Below, piece by piece: positions 21,047 through 29,966 of a stretch of DNA of 64,000 bases. Within the stretch, counting starts at the first letter, position 1. Each line of letters opens with the position of its first letter. Source of the DNA: Pseudonocardia petroleophila (GTDB taxonomy: Bacteria; Actinomycetota; Actinomycetes; Mycobacteriales; Pseudonocardiaceae); contig NZ_CP060131.1 of assembly GCF_014235185.1 (NCBI RefSeq), positions 503,501 through 567,500 on the forward strand. The letters run 5' to 3'. The translations under genes and the position numbers were made by a program. Below the pieces are notes generated by a model that worked only from the letters and a program-made list of their open reading frames with translations, ran no database searches and was not told where the DNA came from.

Positions 21047-22459
21047 ATGAGCATCGACTACAGCGAGAAGATCCCCAACAACGTCGACCTCGCCGGCGAC
21101 CGCAAGCTGCAGCGCGCGCTGGAGTCGTGGCAGCCCAACTTCATCAACTGGTGGAAGACGATGGGCCCGGCCGTCCCCACCGAGGACGTCTACCTGCGCA
21201 CCGCCGTCGACGTCGGCCGCGAGGGCTGGGCCCAGTTCGGCCACGTCGCGATGGAGGAGTACCGGTGGGGCGTGTTCCTCGCGGAGCACAACGCCGACCG
21301 CAAGATCGCCTTCGGCGAGCAGAAGGGCCAGCCGGTCTGGCAGCAGGTGCCCGGTGAGTACCGCGCCGACCTGCAGCGCCTCATCGTCATCCAGGGCGAC
21401 ACCGAGCCCGCCTCGGTCGAGCAGCAGCGCCGCCTCGGCGAGACCGCGCCGTCGCTCTACGACCTGCGCAACCTGTTCCAGGTCAACGTCGAGGAGGGCC
21501 GCCACCTCTGGGCGATGGTCTACCTGCTGCACGCCTACTTCGGCCGCAACGGCCGCGAGGAGGCCGAGGCGCTGCTGCAGCGCAACTCCGGCGACCTCGA
21601 CTCCCCCCGGATCCTCGGCGCGTTCAACGAGGAGACCCCGGACTGGCTGTCGTTCTTCATGTTCACCTACTTCACCGACCGGGACGGCAAGTACCAGCTC
21701 GGCACGCTGAAGGAGTCGGCGTTCGACCCCCTGAGCCGGACCTGCGAGTTCATGCTCAAGGAGGAGGCCCACCACATGTTCGTGGGCACCACCGGCATCG
21801 ACCGCGTCGTCACCCGCACCGCGGAGCTCATGCGCGAGCACGACACCGACGACGTGTCCCCGCACGGCGGGATCTCGCTCGACGTCATCCAGAAGTACGT
21901 CAACTTCCACTACTCGGTCAGCCTCGACCTGTTCGGGTCCGAGAAGTCGACGAACGCGGCCAACTACTTCACCGCAGGGCTCAAGGGCCGCTGGCAGGAG
22001 GAGCGCCGCAAGGACGACCACCAGCTCACCGAGGACTCGTCCCACGTCGACCTCGTGCGCGACGGCGCCGTCACCACCGAGGAGGTCTCGGCGCTCGTCG
22101 CGCTGAACCACGACCTGCGCAACGAGTACGTGCAGGACTGCGCCACCGGCATGAAGCGCTGGAACCGCGTCCTGGAGAAGGCGGGCATCGAGCGCCGCCT
22201 GTCGCTGCCGCACGTCGGGTTCAACCGGGAGGTCGGGCTGTTCGCCGGGCACCACGTCACGCCGAAGGGCGACGTCGTCGGCCCGGACGTGTGGGAGGCC
22301 AACCTGGGGAAGTGGCTGCCCACCGAGGCCGACAAGGTGCACGTCCAGTCGCTGATGCGCCCGGTCTACGAGCCCGGCAAGATCGCCGGCTGGATCGCCC
22401 CGCCGAGCAACGGCATCAACGACAAGCCGTTCGAGTACGAGTACGTGCACTTCGCCTGA
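21047..22459 (+). CDS. boxB: benzoyl-CoA 2,3-epoxidase, oxygenase subunit
   Basis: Diiron oxygenase component that forms 2,3-epoxybenzoyl-CoA using O2 and electrons from the reductase BoxA. The 470-residue protein carries the carboxylate/histidine iron ligands at the positions known for BoxB: Glu120 (QGDTEPAS), Glu150 and His153 (NVEEGRHLW), and a second EEAHH motif near residue 240. It starts 4 nt after the boxC stop, with GAGGAC as ribosome site. No boxA-type reductase or BoxD-type aldehyde dehydrogenase is in the window, so electrons and the next step must be supplied from elsewhere. Confidence 0.95.
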   Translation: MSIDYSEKIPNNVDLAGDRKLQRALESWQPNFINWWKTMGPAVPTEDVYLRTAVDVGREGWAQFGHVAMEEYRWGVFLAEHNADRKIAFGEQKGQPVWQQVPGEYRADLQRLIVIQGDTEPASVEQQRRLGETAPSLYDLRNLFQVNVEEGRHLWAMVYLLHAYFGRNGREEAEALLQRNSGDLDSPRILGAFNEETPDWLSFFMFTYFTDRDGKYQLGTLKESAFDPLSRTCEFMLKEEAHHMFVGTTGIDRVVTRTAELMREHDTDDVSPHGGISLDVIQKYVNFHYSVSLDLFGSEKSTNAANYFTAGLKGRWQEERRKDDHQLTEDSSHVDLVRDGAVTTEEVSALVALNHDLRNEYVQDCATGMKRWNRVLEKAGIERRLSLPHVGFNREVGLFAGHHVTPKGDVVGPDVWEANLGKWLPTEADKVHVQSLMRPVYEPGKIAGWIAPPSNGINDKPFEYEYVHFA

Positions 22460-22474
22460 TCCCGCCGCACGAAC

Positions 22475-22511
22475 CGGCCCGGTCGTCCGATCCGCACGGA
22501 CGACCGGGCCG
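22475..22511 (+). terminator. terminator of the box cluster
   Basis: A perfect 15-bp stem (CGGCCCGGTCGTCCG and its complement) around a 7-nt loop, 16 nt after the boxB stop. GTTCCC follows the stem rather than a T-run. Confidence 0.8.
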
Positions 22512-22561
22512 TTCCCGTCGCGAGGGGCGGTCGGTCGCAGGTCGGCGGGGCGCCCACGGCG

Positions 22562-22807
22562 TCACGCCGAGGCGAGGAGGGCGAGCCCGGACGGGGTCAG
22601 CCGAGCGGGTGCCGGCTGGGTGCCGGGTGCCGCGATCAGGCCGGCGCGGACCAGGCGCGACCCGAGGAACTGGTCGCAGCAGCCGATGCCGTCGACGACG
22701 AGCGTGCCGGTACCGGTGACCTCGCACCGTCCGGCGCGCACCGCGCGCAGCACGGAGCGGTCGCGACCGGTCAGCGCGGCGGCGGCGTGCGGGTGGACGG
22801 GGGTCAT
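22562..22807 (-). CDS. small protein, possibly winged-helix, 81 aa
   Basis: Not recognised as a named family. The ATG at 22807 has a good ribosome site (GGAGA, 6 nt away), and codon use is like that of its neighbours, so the gene is probably real. The sequence LTGRDRSVLRAVRAGR followed by LVRAGLIA and ARLTPSGLALL resembles the helix-turn-helix-wing layout of small winged-helix proteins, with a CC pair (GIGCCDQFL) in the middle. It may be a small DNA-binding regulator. It lies convergent to the box cluster terminator. Confidence 0.6.
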   Translation of the reverse strand: MTPVHPHAAAALTGRDRSVLRAVRAGRCEVTGTGTLVVDGIGCCDQFLGSRLVRAGLIAAPGTQPAPARLTPSGLALLASA

Positions 22808-23068
22808 GGCGGTCTCCTTCCGGTGCCTGTCGTGTCCCGACGGGCACGGGCCGGGTGGTCGCCGCGCCCGTCGGGTGCGAGAACGGTAGGTCGCAGCCGG
22901 GCACCGGGGATCCGGTCACCACCCGCCCTCGTCCCGGTCGCGCCGCCGGGACGTGCGGGATGCGGGCGGGCGGGCGGGGGCCGACCCGGGGACGACCCCC
23001 TACCCGGGGACCGCCCGCCCGCCGCTCCCCCGACCTGGTCGGACGAGCGGTCCGTCCGTCGTGCGGGA

Positions 23069-24595
23069 TCAGGAACCGGCGGGTGCCGGGGCCGGCGGTT
23101 CCGGCTGGGGCAGCGGGTCGCACTGCACGTCGGACACGTCGCTCTCCGGCCGGCGCTCGGGCAGGGCCCCGGTGGCCAGGTAGTCGGCGACGATCGTGTC
23201 GGTGCAGGCCACACCCGACAGCGAGGCCGAGTGCGTGTAGCCCCCGACGCCCTCCACCAGCACCGCGTTCGGGAACAGCTCGCGGGCGTGCAGCGCCCCG
23301 GCGAACGGCGTGGCGCCGTCGAAGGTCTCGCTGAGCAGCAGGGCGCTGTCGACGCCGCTGCCGTCGACCTCGACGGGCGTGCCCGCCGCCGCCGGCCAGA
23401 ACGAGCACGGCCCGTTGAACCAGGCGTTGGCCCACGTCTCGAACGGCGCCTCGGCGTCGACGCGCTCGTTGTCGGCGCGGACCCGGTCGAAGTCCTGCGG
23501 CCACGGCAGGTCGGTGCACTGCACGGCCAGGTAGACCGCGTAGCCGTTGTCGTCGGGGGCGGCCGGGTCGAAGCCGTAGGCGTCGACGATCGCGGCCACG
23601 TCGCCGTCGGTGACGTAGGCGGAGAACGCCTGGGCGATGCCGGGGTAGGCGAGCACGTTGTAGCCCGCGCTGAGGAACAGGTCGTTCCACTCCGACGGGC
23701 CGATGCCCTCCGCGGGCGCGGCCCGGAGCTGGTCCTGCACCGCGTAGTAGAGCGCCTCGACCTCGTCGCCGGTGGTGCCCAGCCCGTAGGTCGCGTCGTT
23801 CTCGGCGATCCAGTCGAAGAACGCGCCGATGTTGCGCTCGAACGCGACGTCCTGCTCGAGGTTGGCCTCGTACCAGATCTTGCGGACGTCGACGACGCCG
23901 TCCATCACGATGCGGCGCACCCGGTCCGGGTACAGCGTGGAGTAGACCTGGCCCAGGTAGGTGCCGTAGGAGAAGCCGTAGTAGTTGATCTGCTCGGCGC
24001 CCAGCGCAGCGCGGACGAGGTCCATGTCGCGGACGGTGTCGATGCTCGTGAGGTGGTCGAGCAGCTCACCGCCGTTCGCGGCGCAGGCGTCGGCGTAGGA
24101 CTTCGACAGGTCCAGCCAGGCCTGCTCGGTGCCGGCCTCGGGCTGGTAGTCGGGGCGGTTGAAGCCCGCGTAGTCGGGGATGCAGCTCAGCGCGGGGCGG
24201 CTGGACCCGACGCCGCGGGGGTCGAACCCGATCCAGTCGTAGGACGCGCCCGCGCCGTTCGGCACGGACCCGCCGAGGAGCGCGAGCGTGAGGCCCGACC
24301 CGCCCGGGCCGCCCGGGTTGACGAGCATGACGCCCTGCGACTCCGCCGTGGTGTGCACGACGCGCGAGACGGCCAGCTCGATCGTGGCGCCCGTGGGGTC
24401 GTCGTGGTCGAGCGGGACCTCGACGAACCCGCACTCGGCCCCCGCCGACACGAGCGCCGACGCCGTGCACGGACCCCACACCACCGGGGCGGGGGTGAAA
24501 CCCGCCGGGGGCGTCGACGCCTGCGCCCCGGGCGCCACCGCCATCCCCGCCGCCAGCAACCCGGCCGTCAACGCCGCCGCCACACTTCTCCGCAC
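23069..24595 (-). CDS. secreted alpha/beta hydrolase with TAP-like C-terminus
   Basis: Exported serine peptidase of the Streptomyces tripeptidyl-aminopeptidase family. The protein has 508 residues. An N-terminal signal peptide (RRSVAAALTAGLLAAG...AQA) is followed by the alpha/beta-hydrolase core with oxyanion motif NPGGPGGSG, nucleophile elbow GFSYGTYLG near residue 213, acid Asp in SETFDGATP and base His in GGYTHSAS. I take the GTG at 24595 as start because GGGGGG precedes it at proper spacing and the signal peptide then has a normal length; an ATG lies 30 nt upstream. The C-terminus is Pro-rich. It probably trims N-terminal tripeptides outside the cell. Confidence 0.85.
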   Translation of the reverse strand: MRRSVAAALTAGLLAAGMAVAPGAQASTPPAGFTPAPVVWGPCTASALVSAGAECGFVEVPLDHDDPTGATIELAVSRVVHTTAESQGVMLVNPGGPGGSGLTLALLGGSVPNGAGASYDWIGFDPRGVGSSRPALSCIPDYAGFNRPDYQPEAGTEQAWLDLSKSYADACAANGGELLDHLTSIDTVRDMDLVRAALGAEQINYYGFSYGTYLGQVYSTLYPDRVRRIVMDGVVDVRKIWYEANLEQDVAFERNIGAFFDWIAENDATYGLGTTGDEVEALYYAVQDQLRAAPAEGIGPSEWNDLFLSAGYNVLAYPGIAQAFSAYVTDGDVAAIVDAYGFDPAAPDDNGYAVYLAVQCTDLPWPQDFDRVRADNERVDAEAPFETWANAWFNGPCSFWPAAAGTPVEVDGSGVDSALLLSETFDGATPFAGALHARELFPNAVLVEGVGGYTHSASLSGVACTDTIVADYLATGALPERRPESDVSDVQCDPLPQPEPPAPAPAGS

Positions 24596-24697
24596 GTTCC
24601 CCCCGATCTCGTGACCGGGGGTCACGACGCGAGTGCGCCGCCCCCCGACGGTGACGAGCGTGTCACCTGATCCGCGTCGGAGCCACCACCGACCCGG

Positions 24698-25702
24698 TCA
24701 CGCCCCGAACGTGTCGATCGCGGCGTCGACGCGCTCCCCGATCTCCGACGCCGACAGGCCGTAGCTCGGGATGTAGCAGAGCAGCCGGTCGTAGAGGCCG
24801 TGGAAGGCCGGCATCCGGTCCCGGACCTCGTCGGGGGTGCCCGCGACGGCCATCCGGTCGAGCATCGCCGGGCTGACGGCGGCGATCATGGCGTCGTGGT
24901 CGCGGGCCTTCCACGCGTCGCGGATCGCGGCGACCTCGCCGGTGAACCCCTCCAGCTCCACGAGCGGGGCGTAGGTGCGGACGACGGTGTAGAACGCGAT
25001 CTGGGCGGCGGCGTCGCGGCGGGCGCGGTCGCCGTCGTCGGCGACGCTGGTGATGACGTACCCGGCGATCGGGACGTCGTCCGTACGGCCGGTCCGCGCG
25101 GCGCCCGCGGCCAGCGCCGGGCGCACCACGTCGTCGACGTAGCGGCGGGTGAAGATCGGGTGCCCGACCAGCCCGTCCGCGACGGCGCCCGCCGCCTGCA
25201 CCATCCGCGCGTTGAACCCGGCGAGGTAGACCGGGATCGGGTCGGCCGGCGTCATCTCCGCGGTGGGGTGCAGCGCCATCCGGTAGAAGCGGCCCTCGTG
25301 CCGGACCCCGGAGGCGTCCATCGCCCAGATCCGGCGCAGCAGCGGCACCAGCTCCTCGACGCGCGGCGCGGGCGAGGCCCCGTCGACGCCGTGCCAGTCG
25401 CGCTGCATGGTGCGCGTGCCCGTCCCCAGCCCGAGGACGAGCCGGCCGCCGGAGAGCCCGGCGAGGTCGCGCGCCTCGGCCGCGAGGACCAGCGGGCTGC
25501 GGCCCACGGCGTACGCGATGCCGGAGGCGACCGTGATCCTCGACGTCCGCAGCGCCATCGCCGCGAGCGACACGGTGGCGGAGCGGTCGTAGAACTCGGT
25601 GGTCCAGACGGACTCGAACCCGCGCTCCTCCGCCCGCACCGCCGCGCCCACGGCGGTCGCCAGCGTCCCGCCGTGCACCGCCACACCCATCCGCTCGCTC
25701 AT
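24698..25702 (-). CDS. LLM-class F420-dependent oxidoreductase
   Basis: A 334-residue luciferase-like TIM-barrel enzyme. The opening MGVAVHGGTLATAV, the core RSPLVLAAEARDLAGLSGGR and GLGTGTRTMQRDWHGV, and PIPVYLAGFNARMVQAAGAVADG fit the F420-binding LLM subgroup of actinobacteria; substrates of these enzymes are rarely known. The ATG at 25702 lies 6 nt after TAGTGT, a leaderless arrangement. It is divergent from an alpha/beta hydrolase gene 39 bp away, so the two may share a promoter region. A CoA or cyclic-ketone substrate is possible but not shown. Confidence 0.85.
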   Translation of the reverse strand: MSERMGVAVHGGTLATAVGAAVRAEERGFESVWTTEFYDRSATVSLAAMALRTSRITVASGIAYAVGRSPLVLAAEARDLAGLSGGRLVLGLGTGTRTMQRDWHGVDGASPAPRVEELVPLLRRIWAMDASGVRHEGRFYRMALHPTAEMTPADPIPVYLAGFNARMVQAAGAVADGLVGHPIFTRRYVDDVVRPALAAGAARTGRTDDVPIAGYVITSVADDGDRARRDAAAQIAFYTVVRTYAPLVELEGFTGEVAAIRDAWKARDHDAMIAAVSPAMLDRMAVAGTPDEVRDRMPAFHGLYDRLLCYIPSYGLSASEIGERVDAAIDTFGA

Positions 25703-25708
25703 CTCTGG

Positions 25709-25714
25709 ACACTA
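25709..25714 (-). promoter_or_regulatory. -10 box of LLM oxidoreductase gene (leaderless)
   Basis: TAGTGT on the minus strand, 6 nt before the ATG at 25702, without a ribosome site. Confidence 0.5.
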
Positions 25715-25741
25715 ACCTCCGGGCGGGCCAGCATCCGGGTC

Positions 25742-26779
25742 ATGGATCTCCTGCCCGGCGTGCGGTCCGCCACCGTCGACACCGACCGCATCCGGATGCA
25801 CTACCTCGAGTCCGGGTCCGGCCCGGTCGTCGTGATGGTGCACGGCAACCTGTCCACCGGCCGGTTCTACGAGCACCTCATGCCGGAGCTGCCCGGCTAC
25901 CGGGTCCTCGCCCCGGACATGCGCGGGTTCGGCCGCTCCGAACCCGCCCCGATCGACGCCACCCGCGGCCTCGACGACTGGGCCGACGACCTCGACGCGT
26001 TCCTGCGGGCGCTGGGGATCAGCGCGCCGGTGCACCTCGTCGGCTGGTCGACGGCGGGGGCGGCGATCGCCCGGTTCGCGATGGCCCGCCCCGTCGCCTC
26101 GCTGACGTTCATCGACCCGGTCTCCCCGCACGGCTACGGCGGCACGCACCCCGACGGCACCCCGTGCTTCCCGGACTGCGCGGGGTCCGGCGGCGGCGGC
26201 GCGAACCCCGAGCTCGTGCAGCGCCTGCGCGACGGCGACCGCGGCACCGACAGCCCGTTCTCCATCCGGAACGTCATGCGCGGGCTGTACTGGGCGCCGG
26301 AGCACACCGAGCCGCGCGAGGACGTCCTGGTCGACGAGGTGCTGCTCACCCTCGTCGGCGACGGCGGCTACCCCGGCGACTCGACGCCGTCGGAGAACTG
26401 GCCGGGCCTCGCGCCGGGCGTCACCGGCATCCTCAACGCGCTGTCGCCGAAGTACTGCGACTGGACCGGGCTCGTCGACGTCGCGGAGAAGCCGCCGGTG
26501 CTCTGGACGCACGGCGCGCGCGACCTCGTCGTCGCCGACGGGTCGATGCTGGAGTTCGGCGCGCTCGGCGCGGCCGGGGTCGTGCCCGGCTGGCCGGGTG
26601 CCGAGGTCTACCCGCCGCAGCCGATGATCGCCCAGATCCGGGCCCTGCTGGAGCGCTACGCGGCGGCGGGCGGGTCGGTGCGGACCGAGGTCTTCGAGTC
26701 GTCCGGCCACGGCCCGCACCTCGACGCCACCGACCGCTGGCTCGCCGTCTTCCGCGAGTTCCTTGCGCCGATCGGGTGA
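25742..26779 (+). CDS. alpha/beta fold hydrolase
   Basis: A 345-residue cytoplasmic hydrolase. Visible elements are the oxyanion HGN in VVVMVHGNLSTGRF near residue 36, the nucleophile elbow in LVGWSTAGAA near 101, an acid in HGARDLVV near 260 and the catalytic His in SSGHGPHLD near 325. A Gly-rich lid (GGTHPDGTP...GSGGGGANP) covers residues ~135-160. It is similar to haloalkane dehalogenase/epoxide hydrolase-like esterases, but the second tunnel residues are not diagnostic. It is divergent from the LLM oxidoreductase. The start ATG has no strong ribosome site. Confidence 0.82.
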   Translation: MDLLPGVRSATVDTDRIRMHYLESGSGPVVVMVHGNLSTGRFYEHLMPELPGYRVLAPDMRGFGRSEPAPIDATRGLDDWADDLDAFLRALGISAPVHLVGWSTAGAAIARFAMARPVASLTFIDPVSPHGYGGTHPDGTPCFPDCAGSGGGGANPELVQRLRDGDRGTDSPFSIRNVMRGLYWAPEHTEPREDVLVDEVLLTLVGDGGYPGDSTPSENWPGLAPGVTGILNALSPKYCDWTGLVDVAEKPPVLWTHGARDLVVADGSMLEFGALGAAGVVPGWPGAEVYPPQPMIAQIRALLERYAAAGGSVRTEVFESSGHGPHLDATDRWLAVFREFLAPIG

Positions 26780-26819
26780 TCTGCCGACGGAGCCCGGCCT
26801 CCCCGGACGACGGAGGGAC

Positions 26820-27335
26820 ATGAGCCCCGCAGCGGTCCGGCCCGAACCGGGTCCCGCGCTGCTCGCGCTCTACGACGACGCGCTCCCGCAGGTCTACGGC
26901 TACCTGCTGGCCCGCTGCGGGCGTCGGGCCCTCGCCGAGGACCTGACGGCGGAGACGTTCCTGGCCGCCGTCACGGCGAGCAGGCGGCACCCGCCGCCCG
27001 CGATGGGCGTCGGCTGGCTCATCGGGATCGCGCGGCACAAGCTCGTCGACCACTGGCGGGCGACCGAGCGGGAGGAACGCGGCCTGCGGGCCGTCGAGGA
27101 GATCACCGAGCCGCTCGACGACCCCTGGGAGGAGCACGTGGACGCCGTCGTGGCCCGCGAGGTGCTCGACACCCAGACCGCGCTGCACCGCGCCGCGCTC
27201 ACCCTGCGCTACCTCGACGGGCTGCCCGTGCCCGAGGTCGCCCGCGCGCTGGGCCGCACCGTGCACGCCACGGAGTCCCTGCTCGCCCGCGCCCGCGCCG
27301 CGTTCCGCCGCGGCTACGAGGGGGGTGCGCGATGA
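26820..27335 (+). CDS. ECF-type RNA polymerase sigma factor
   Basis: A 171-residue sigma-70 family factor with region 2 (VYGYLLARCGRRALAEDLTAETFLAA, residues ~20-50, split by a loop) and region 4 (ALTLRYLDGLPVPEVARALGR, about 120-150) and no region 3. It would direct RNA polymerase to a small regulon. The ATG at 26820 follows GGAGGG. Its stop overlaps the next start (ATGA), coupling it to a VOC protein where an anti-sigma gene would usually lie. No typical zinc anti-sigma (HX3CX2C) is present, so control must come from elsewhere or from the partner. Confidence 0.85.
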   Translation: MSPAAVRPEPGPALLALYDDALPQVYGYLLARCGRRALAEDLTAETFLAAVTASRRHPPPAMGVGWLIGIARHKLVDHWRATEREERGLRAVEEITEPLDDPWEEHVDAVVAREVLDTQTALHRAALTLRYLDGLPVPEVARALGRTVHATESLLARARAAFRRGYEGGAR

Positions 27336-28507
27336 CCGACCCGCTCGACGCCCTGCGCGTCCCCGTCACACCCGTCGATCCCGATCCCGCGTTCGCCCGC
27401 GCCCTGCGCGCCCGGCTGGAGCGCGCCCTGCTCGACCCGAGGGAGGACCCCATGACCACCACGCTCGACGCACCCCGCACCACCGCCCGCATGCACGCGC
27501 TGACCCCGTACCTCGCCGTCACCGACGCCGTCGTGGCCGTCGACTTCTACGTCGCCGCGTTCGGCGCGGTCCGCCGCGGCGAGCCGGTCCTCATGCCCGA
27601 CGGCCGCACCGGGCACGCCGAGGTCGCGCTCGGCGACAGCGTCCTCATGCTGGCCGACGAGTTCCCCGAGATGGGCCTGGCCGCGCCCGCGACCCGCGGC
27701 GGGGTGAGCCAGTCGCTGCGGCTGGAGGTGGCCGACCCGGACGCCGTCGTCGCCAGGGCGCTCGCCGCGGGCGGCACGCTGGAGCGGGCCGTCACCGACT
27801 CGCCGTACGGCCGCGGCGGGGTCGTGCTCGACCCGTCGGGGCACCGCTGGATGGTCTCCCGCGACGTCCCGGCGGCGCGCCACGGCGACGTCGTCTACGC
27901 CTCGCTGTGGTCGCCCGACGCCGACCGGGCCCGCGCCTTCTACGGCGCCGTGCTCGGCGACCTCGGCCGGCTCGGGATCAGCTCGGGGTCGGCCGCCGGG
28001 CTGTTCTGCGGCTACGCCGTCGACGACGTGGACGCCGCCGTCGCCGTGGTGCGCGCCGCGGGCGGCACCGCGACCGAGCCCGTCGCCGACCACGGCGGGC
28101 GGGTCGCCGACTGCGTCGACGACCAGGGCCTCGCGTTCGCGCTGTTCGAGGGCCCCGGCGCGCCGGTGACGGTGCCCGAGTACGCCGAGCTGCGGCTGCC
28201 CGACGCCACCCGCGCCCGCGCCTTCTACGGCACGGTGCTCGGCTGGGGGTTCACCCCGGGCCACGACCGGCCGGGCTACTGGAACGGCACCGTCGACGGC
28301 GAGCGCACCCGCCCCCGCACCGGGCTCGACGGCGGCCACGAGGTGCCCGCGGTGGTGCCGACGTTCACCGTGCCGGACCTGGCGTCCGCGACCGCCGCGG
28401 TCCGGGCGGCGGGCGGCGCCGCGGATGAGCCCACCACGGCCCGGTTCGGGCTGGTCGCCGGCTGCGTCGACGACCAGGGCTCCCGGTTCCTGCTGCTGCA
28501 GCGCTGA
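27332..28507 (+). CDS. VOC-domain protein coupled to ECF sigma factor
   Basis: A 391-residue protein made of vicinal-oxygen-chelate (glyoxalase/bleomycin-resistance) modules: one of the PhnB type at about 55-170 (YLAVTDAVVAVDFYVAAFGA), a second at about 185-275 and a third at about 280-391 (both with a RARAFYG(A/T)VLG motif). The first ~40 residues (DPLDALRVPVTPVDPDPAFA) form a separate helical tail seen on proteins encoded next to ECF factors. A second ATG at 27452 would give a form without this tail. It overlaps the sigma gene by 4 nt, which argues for joint function, perhaps sensing or removing a toxic small molecule that activates the sigma factor. That is inference. Confidence 0.82.
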   Translation: MTDPLDALRVPVTPVDPDPAFARALRARLERALLDPREDPMTTTLDAPRTTARMHALTPYLAVTDAVVAVDFYVAAFGAVRRGEPVLMPDGRTGHAEVALGDSVLMLADEFPEMGLAAPATRGGVSQSLRLEVADPDAVVARALAAGGTLERAVTDSPYGRGGVVLDPSGHRWMVSRDVPAARHGDVVYASLWSPDADRARAFYGAVLGDLGRLGISSGSAAGLFCGYAVDDVDAAVAVVRAAGGTATEPVADHGGRVADCVDDQGLAFALFEGPGAPVTVPEYAELRLPDATRARAFYGTVLGWGFTPGHDRPGYWNGTVDGERTRPRTGLDGGHEVPAVVPTFTVPDLASATAAVRAAGGAADEPTTARFGLVAGCVDDQGSRFLLLQR

Positions 28508-28513
28508 CGCGCC

Positions 28514-28555
28514 CGTGCGCGGAAGGGATGGCCCTGGCCACCCTTTCCGCGCACG
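28514..28555. terminator. bidirectional terminator
   Basis: A 20-nt stem with two imperfect positions and a 2-nt loop (arms beginning CGTGCGCGGAA and ending TTCCGCGCACG). It lies exactly between the convergent VOC and glycosyltransferase genes, 7 nt from each stop codon. Confidence 0.8.
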
Positions 28556-28562
28556 ACCCGGT

Positions 28563-29732
28563 TCAGCGCAGCTCGGCCTCGATCAGGTCCGCCGCCCGGG
28601 TCGTCCCGCCCGCCGCCCGCAGCTCGTCGCGGAGGGCGGCGCTGCGGGCCCGCACCGCCGGATCGTCGAGCGACAGCAGCGCCTCCCGCAGCGCCGCCGG
28701 GGTGACGTCCCCGGCGGGCAGGTGCCGGGCCACGCCCAGCTCGGCGAGCCGCGCGGCGTTGCCGAACTGGTCGACGGCCTGCGGCACGGCCACCATCGGC
28801 ACGCCCTGCCACAGCCCCTCCGAGCAGCCGCCCATCCCCGCGTGCGTGACGAACGCCGACGCCCGCCCGAGCACGGCGAGCTGCGGCACCCACCGCTCGA
28901 CCCGGGTGTTGGCGGGGACCGGGCCCAGTTCGTCGAGGTCGACGTGCGCCCCGACCTGCACGACGACGTCCCGGTCGAGGTCGCCGAACGCGGCGAAGCA
29001 GGCCCGGTAGAAGTCCGGCACGTCGGTGTAGGCCGACCCGAGCGAGACGAGCACCAGCGGCCGCTCGGAGGCGGGCCAGTCCCCCTGGTGCGGCCGCCGG
29101 TCCAGGCACGGCCCGACGAACGTGTAGCGCTGCTCGTCGACGAGGTCGGCGTGCGGCTGCATGGCCCGCGGCAGGAGCACGAGCGAGCGCGGCGGCCGCC
29201 CGGTGAACGCGTCGACGTCGAGCGGCACGCCCTCGGCGGCGAGCCACGCCGCGAAGTCCTCCCGGTACGCGGCCACCGCGGGGTCGTCGCGCATCCCGGC
29301 CGTCATCGTGACGATCTCGGGATCGGACTCGTAGCCCTCCCAGGCCACCCGGGCCGGGGACAGCTGCACGAGCGGCCGGTCCCACCGGTGGGCCAGCACC
29401 CGCGCGGAGTATCCGCCGATGTCGGCGAGGAATAGGTCGGGCCGGTCGCCGTCGAACGCGGCGCGCAGCAGCGGGGTCGAGGCGATCCCCTCGTCGAGGA
29501 ACAGCCGCATCCCGGCCACCGGCTCGGACGGCCACTGCTCCCCCGCGGTCTCGTCGGGCATCAGCGTGGCGTGGACGACGGGGGTGGCGCCGGCGCCCGC
29601 CACGGTGTCGGCGAACGGGGCGGGCACGGCGTAGCTGACGCGGTGGCCGCGCGCCACCAGCTCGGCGACGACGGGCAGGGACGGGTTGACGTGGCCGTGC
29701 GCGGGCGGCGCGACCATGGCGATGTGACTCAT
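28563..29732 (-). CDS. MGT-type (GT1) glycosyltransferase
   Basis: A 389-residue GT-B enzyme of the macrolide glycosyltransferase subgroup, which adds a sugar (usually glucose from UDP-glucose) to antibiotics or other lipophilic acceptors. The N-terminal acceptor domain starts MVAPPAHGHVNPSLPVV with the catalytic-type His. The C-terminal donor domain has VSLGSAYTD and the donor signature HAGMGGCSEGLWQGVPMV ending in VDQFGNA. The ATG follows GGAG at 6 nt. It is divergent from an MmyB-type regulator, which may control it. Self-protection or detoxification by glycosylation is a likely use. Confidence 0.88.
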   Translation of the reverse strand: MSHIAMVAPPAHGHVNPSLPVVAELVARGHRVSYAVPAPFADTVAGAGATPVVHATLMPDETAGEQWPSEPVAGMRLFLDEGIASTPLLRAAFDGDRPDLFLADIGGYSARVLAHRWDRPLVQLSPARVAWEGYESDPEIVTMTAGMRDDPAVAAYREDFAAWLAAEGVPLDVDAFTGRPPRSLVLLPRAMQPHADLVDEQRYTFVGPCLDRRPHQGDWPASERPLVLVSLGSAYTDVPDFYRACFAAFGDLDRDVVVQVGAHVDLDELGPVPANTRVERWVPQLAVLGRASAFVTHAGMGGCSEGLWQGVPMVAVPQAVDQFGNAARLAELGVARHLPAGDVTPAALREALLSLDDPAVRARSAALRDELRAAGGTTRAADLIEAELR

Positions 29733-29849
29733 GCGGGGCTCCTGGCGGATCTACCGGATCTGGGCACGTCGACGCGCCGACGGTCGGGGACCGGCGGCGC
29801 GGGAGCCGGATCAGAGGTAGAGCGGGAGCGCGATCACGACGGCGACGCT

Positions 29850-29925
29850 ACCGGGACGATCACCGCGGGACCACCCCGTTCGCGGTCGGGAACCCCGCCC
29901 CACCGGCACGCCGACCGGGACGATC
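29850..29925. repeat. 12-bp direct repeat in divergent promoter region
   Basis: ACCGGGACGATC occurs at 29850-29861 and 29914-29925, 64 bp apart, between the glycosyltransferase and MmyB-type regulator genes. It could be a regulator site, but in such GC-rich DNA chance recurrence is not excluded. Confidence 0.3.
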
Positions 29926-29966
29926 CGTACCACCCTCGGCGCCGCCGGACCGGGCATCCTGGACGG

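Noticed and set aside
16396..21054. 1552-residue leftward frame opposite the box genes
   Set aside because: It is a stop-free shadow of the ligase, BoxC and BoxB genes. Only its last 375 residues (the alcohol dehydrogenase, from the ATG at 17523) are real.
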